In this document: one piece after another, positions 60,501-64,000 of the stretch
Position numbering within the stretch: position 1 is the stretch's first letter
Layout of the letters: each line of letters opens with the position of its first letter
NCBI RefSeq assembly: GCF_001638985.1
Contig: NW_017265153.1
Coordinates: forward strand, 803,776 to 867,775
Direction of reading: 5' to 3'
From: Phycomyces blakesleeanus NRRL 1555(-)
Lineage: Eukaryota; Mucoromycota; Mucoromycetes; Mucorales; Phycomycetaceae
Length of the DNA stretch: 64,000 bases
The notes under the pieces: generated by a model
What the model saw: only the letters and a program-made list of their open reading frames with translations
Databases searched by the model: none
What the model was told of the DNA's origin: nothing
Made by a program: the position numbers and the translations under genes

Positions 60501-62487
60501 CCTTATATTGTAATACTTTCGGATGATATCCGAAACTTCCTATTCAACATCACCACTCGTGGCGCACGTTTGGGGTTGATCTACAGTATATTTGTGTTCC
60601 TCGGCTTACCTTACACTCCCCCAGGTGTAGGCACCAACACACACTTCTTCACTGATACTTTTACTCACAATGAGATGAAGCTCCACAACATATGGCCAGA
60701 CTTAGAACAGAAGCCAATGCTGGTGTATTGTTTGGATGGTGTCCCGATGGAGCCAGACCACATAGTTACCAACAGAGACCCCTATGGTCTTCCAATTTCT
60801 TACCCTGTTGGTATCTCTGAGTTATTTGCACGACCAAAGCATTGGTTTGGATGTGCGGGAAGAAGCCAGCTTGAATGCGATGCTGATGTAGAATTTACAA
60901 GGTATGTACAATATAAATTTTCTGCCAGTTTTTCTAAGAATACTGATGTATTATCTTTGTATAGAAATTCATTTAAGCAATTAGTTGAAGTTGAGAAAGA
61001 CTATCATTTGAAATTATATCATCTTTCATTTGAGTCAAGCTGTGGATACAAAGGGTATGTAAATTATCCACATAAGTATGGTTATTAATTGGAGATGATC
61101 AGGGGCCGTACACTTGCCAAAAATATGCTGAAGGAAAACCGTACCAATCTGGTTTTGTGGAATGCATACGCTCAGCTAGAGAAAAGCCACGACAAACCAC
61201 AAGAAGTAAATTGCACCCAGTAAATATATAGTGATTTTAAATTAACTCCTTTACTTTCAGGCACGAAAGGTATATCAGACAACACTTTCTGCATATCACA
61301 CTTTCCCATCATCCGATCAAGAAGATATACCATTGGTATATTGCATGTTTTCTCAGCTCGAGATAGAGTACGACAACCATGACGAAGCGCTCAATATTCT
61401 TGTAGCAATGGGAAACCAGCAACCCTACCAACCAAATGGAGATAAGCCTTCTTCAACTCAGCTCCTCCGGGCAAAAGAAGTAAGTAACCCTTTTTTGACT
61501 GATTATGAAAATATTAATGGTATCTCTGGCTTTAGTTTTTTTCCCAAAAGACAATGCAGCTATCTACTTTGTCTGATAGCGACAAGGAAGACAGAATCGC
61601 CCATAGCTATAATGTATGCTATGCTTTGTTTGAGTACCTTACATTTGGTTTGGAATCCGCTTGTGCTGTTTATGAGCAAGCGTTATTATACATCAAAGAA
61701 CACCAGGCAGAACGTGGATATGCTAGTGAGACTATGTGGATGGCCTATGCCGAACTTCTCTATCGTCATGCAACCCGTGGTTACGGTGGCCACAAGCCTA
61801 TAATACTAAGAGAGGCTATGGAAAGAGCTCTCCAGCTATTTCCTAACAATACCTTATTCCTTGGGCTATTCATCTGGAATGAAGCAAGAACAAGAATTCA
61901 TAATCGTGTCAGAAATTTCTTTGGATTGGCTTTAGACAAGTAAGTAATATATATATATATATAGGATTTGAATATAAGAATATACACAAAAAAAACTTAT
62001 GGCTCGAATATTTAATGCAGAGATCCAAATGTCATTCTTTGGGTGTCTGCGATTCACAGAGAACTACACAACCACTTTCCGTATGATATTAATCTTGTCC
62101 GGTCACTTTTTGACCGGGCTGTGGAAAGTCCAAGGTAAGACAATTAGCCAAAAACGAACACAGCTAATATGCTTATCTGAGTAGTACTCGATCAAGCATT
62201 GTCTTGTGGAAACTTTATATTCAACATGAAATTTCGAGAGACAATCACGAAAAGGCACGCACACTATTTTACCGCGCAGTGAGAGAGTGCCCTTGGTCAA
62301 AGGGTAAGTTAAATAGGACCAAGGCCTCGAATGTTTAATTAATTCTATCTAAATAGATCTCTACTTGATGGGGCTGGATATTCTGGCCAAGGATGAATCT
62401 GAAAAGGAATTGAATGAGGCAGTAAGCTTGATGATGGAGAAAGAGATTCGTATTCGTAAACAAATTGAAGATGAACTACTTGTATGA
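57526..62487 (+). CDS. NRDE2: NRDE2/Nrl1 homologue, RNA-surveillance factor with HAT-like repeats, 1202 aa, 21 exons
   Basis: Exons: 57526-57619, 57675-58171, 58250-58278, 58340-58452, 58536-58630, 58699-58769, 58841-59341, 59400-59611, 59671-59739, 59854-60011, 60081-60120, 60188-60247, 60314-60388, 60472-60901, 60965-61054, 61103-61205, 61261-61479, 61551-61939, 62021-62134, 62185-62303, 62357-62487 (3609 nt). The N-terminus has FASAPKPVER and LAELLESDGEID. An Arg/Asp/Ser-rich region follows (about 45-200). The NRDE2 core has DPDNISYGGNDDSNVPRY, NKLRDDPHDVKTWLEFIKFQD, a second HAT unit (WADYINLRQTNF), FWDSEVPRFGENNAKGW, FVFLGLPY and LVLWNAYAQLE. The last repeats read VILWVSAIHRELHNHFP and VLWKLYIQHE. 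NRDE2 acts in the nucleus with Mtr4/exosome and splicing factors. The start could lie further upstream. Confidence 0.92.
57690..58171 (+). repeat. RS/RD-rich coding segment of NRDE2
   Basis: Exon 2 of NRDE2 is dominated by arginine codons alternating with Asp, Ser, Glu and Tyr (for example RDRDRDRYKDKR and SRSRSRSYDRYSRRDRSRS). Such segments are common in splicing-related proteins. Long frames in the other phases here are shadows of this low-complexity sequence. Confidence 0.8.
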
Positions 62488-63000
62488 ATATTTGGATAAT
62501 GGTGTATAAAATTATTATTATTTCTTAAAAAAAAATGCAACGCTTTATATATATATATATATATCTTTTACACTGGCTTCTATCGTCATCTAAACACATA
62601 CACATACACAAAATCAAGGGGCATACTAAAAAGGAGAGATGTTTTGTCATTTATAGAGACCCTTTAAATTTCTTTCATACATGTATGCATTTCTACTCTT
62701 TTCCAATCTTATCTAGTGTTAACCTCGGCACCGTTTATCATTTAAGCACTCACTAGATTAAACCCAACGATCAACTCCAATAGCGCACACGCTCTCCCTT
62801 TTCTAGAAAACCGTCGTGCGTTTATTGCTTGATGGATCTTATATAGAATCAAGGAACACTGCGGTATCGAATTGTTCTGGCACATTATACACAGTAATAA
62901 ACGCCCCTGTTCCCTTGACAACAATTTTTTTTCCATTTACCTATACAGCACTGTACCAAAATCTCGTTATAAAAACGCCAGCCGCCCATTTAAACCTCCT
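62488..63000. other. Intergenic spacer
   Basis: AT-rich spacer with a TA run (62546-62563) between the NRDE2 stop and the next ATG at 63001. It presumably holds the promoter of the last gene. No gene was seen. Confidence 0.5.
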
Positions 63001-64000
63001 ATGCCTTCTTTCTTTCCAACCAGTTCCATACTACCTACAGTCGACCAAGAAGACAATGATAGTAACCATGAAGCAGAAAAACGTTGGCTCACTTGGTCAA
63101 ATGCCCTTTTGAAGACATGTCGATCTTCTATATCAGGGTCAATTGACGAGATCCAGCACTTTGATTTCAAACGCTACACGTACCCACTCAGTAAACGAGA
63201 GTACGATACATTATACAACATCAGTCGGCCTCCAAAGGCCACTAGAATCTATCGACGTTGTACAGTCTCTCCCAGTGCTACTGTTCCATCAAATAAGGCT
63301 CAGCAGACCTTAAAGTCTTCTTTTGGACTTACCCCGCAGATAAAAAATTACAAGGAGTTAAAATTATGTGATTCTGTTGGTAAACGAGCATCTCAACCTT
63401 TACAGTCCATCAATGAAACAAATTGCGAACTGGGAGCTCATCAAGAATATCGGCACTCCTTGGATATCACCCTTTCTTCTGGTCTTCTTCGTGCCTCTAC
63501 TGTATCCGATGCGGCTCATTCCCGGCAAGAGGCTCCTTCTGCTGTGCTTACTCCACCAGAGCCTATACAGCTCCCTACACTAATACCTATGCTGCGTCAT
63601 CACACAATATCAAGCATGTCATCTCTCTCTATATATAGCGCTGTTGAACAAAACGACCTCCAGTCTCGCCACATATCAGCCATATGGGTAGACTCATTTG
63701 GAAAATTCCACAAAAATCACTTTCAAGTAGGACAAAATGAAACTAAAACACAAGAGCCGGAATCTGTGCGAATGCCATTTGGTCTATGTATATTGCCTTG
63801 TTCGACCGACAGCCTATTATTTCTATTTGGATTTATTTTCTTTCCACTCTGGTGGATTGGAGCTTGGCGATACTTCAAGTACCCTTCTCGTGAGATAAAT
63901 CCAAGCGAAACCAAATCTATATTACCTTTATCATCTCGAGGAATTAGACAGTTGAACTGTTGGATGAGTGTGTCAAGCATACTCATCACTGCTATATTGG
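63001..64000 (+). CDS. Serine-rich protein with membrane segments, 5' part (333 codons, runs off the window)
   Basis: From the ATG at 63001 (MPSFFPTSSILPTVDQEDND) the frame is open for 333 codons to the window end. The N-terminal ~260 residues are polar and Ser/Thr-rich. About residue 263 to 288 the sequence is SLLFLFGFIFFPLWWIGAWRY, a strongly hydrophobic segment with the PLWWIGA motif. I recall this motif from fungal proteins annotated simply as serine-rich proteins, where a second span follows near the C-terminus. A second hydrophobic stretch begins at MSVSSILITAIL where the window ends. No function is known to me. Upstream in-frame stops support the start. The missing 3' end is probably short. 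Confidence 0.7.
   Translation, partial: MPSFFPTSSILPTVDQEDNDSNHEAEKRWLTWSNALLKTCRSSISGSIDEIQHFDFKRYTYPLSKREYDTLYNISRPPKATRIYRRCTVSPSATVPSNKAQQTLKSSFGLTPQIKNYKELKLCDSVGKRASQPLQSINETNCELGAHQEYRHSLDITLSSGLLRASTVSDAAHSRQEAPSAVLTPPEPIQLPTLIPMLRHHTISSMSSLSIYSAVEQNDLQSRHISAIWVDSFGKFHKNHFQVGQNETKTQEPESVRMPFGLCILPCSTDSLLFLFGFIFFPLWWIGAWRYFKYPSREINPSETKSILPLSSRGIRQLNCWMSVSSILITAIL

Noticed and set aside
1..64000. CRISPR arrays, tRNA or rRNA genes
   Set aside because: No spaced direct-repeat array and no convincing tRNA or rRNA signature was seen by eye; a tRNAscan run would be decisive.

Overview
The window is AT-rich nuclear DNA from a filamentous, early-diverging fungus, most likely Mucoromycota. 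This is inferred from many short GT-AG introns, abundant (TA)n and TTTA-type microsatellites, a fungal gene set (CDC24, PGS1, TRS120, TVP38, fungal-type MATE) and decayed Fanzor-like genes of a style known from Mucoromycota. No rRNA, organellar or prokaryotic operon signal was seen. Gene models were built by hand from splice sites and reading-frame continuity; exon coordinates are given in each entry.

Layout, left to right. 0.6-4.2 kb: a small ankyrin-repeat gene and the proteasome ATPase RPT2, both on +. 4.9-7.3 kb: a heavily decayed Fanzor (eukaryotic TnpB-like, RuvC nuclease) gene on +. 8.0-9.6 kb: TVP38/TMEM64-type membrane protein (+). 10.4-12.4 kb: a tiny membrane protein and a GC-rich MATE transporter (-). 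13.8-14.1 kb: a doubtful two-exon fragment (-). 15.3-17.7 kb: a soluble Rieske [2Fe-2S] protein and a coiled-coil protein in tandem (-). 18.1-19.9 kb: epoxide hydrolase (-). 19.9-22.9 kb: intergenic, repeat-rich. 22.9-25.7 kb: PH-domain protein with a long polyglutamine tract (+). 26.1-31.8 kb: TRS120/TRAPPC9 with 17 exons (-). 33.8-34.8 kb: steroid 5-alpha-reductase-like enzyme (+). 35.1-41.6 kb: a 2035-residue CRAL-TRIO protein with a degenerate ~34-residue tandem repeat and a C-terminal membrane region (-). 41.9-44.7 kb: CDC24 (-), divergent from PGS1 (46.1-48.0 kb, +). 48.0-55.7 kb: gene-poor, holding a second Fanzor remnant on - and other fragments. 55.7-57.1 kb: membrane-anchored GDSL hydrolase (+). 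57.5-62.5 kb: NRDE2 homologue, 21 exons (+). 63.0 kb to the end: the 5' part of a serine-rich, membrane-containing protein (+).

Most genes are housekeeping and not functionally linked as a cluster. Several act in membrane traffic and lipid biology (TRS120, TVP38, CRAL-TRIO protein, PGS1, 5-alpha-reductase-like). The main items for a second look are the two Fanzor relics, the repeat-bearing CRAL-TRIO protein, the RPT2 first coding exon that holds only the ATG, and a high share of GC-AG introns (5 of about 83 modelled introns, all with a GCAAG donor).
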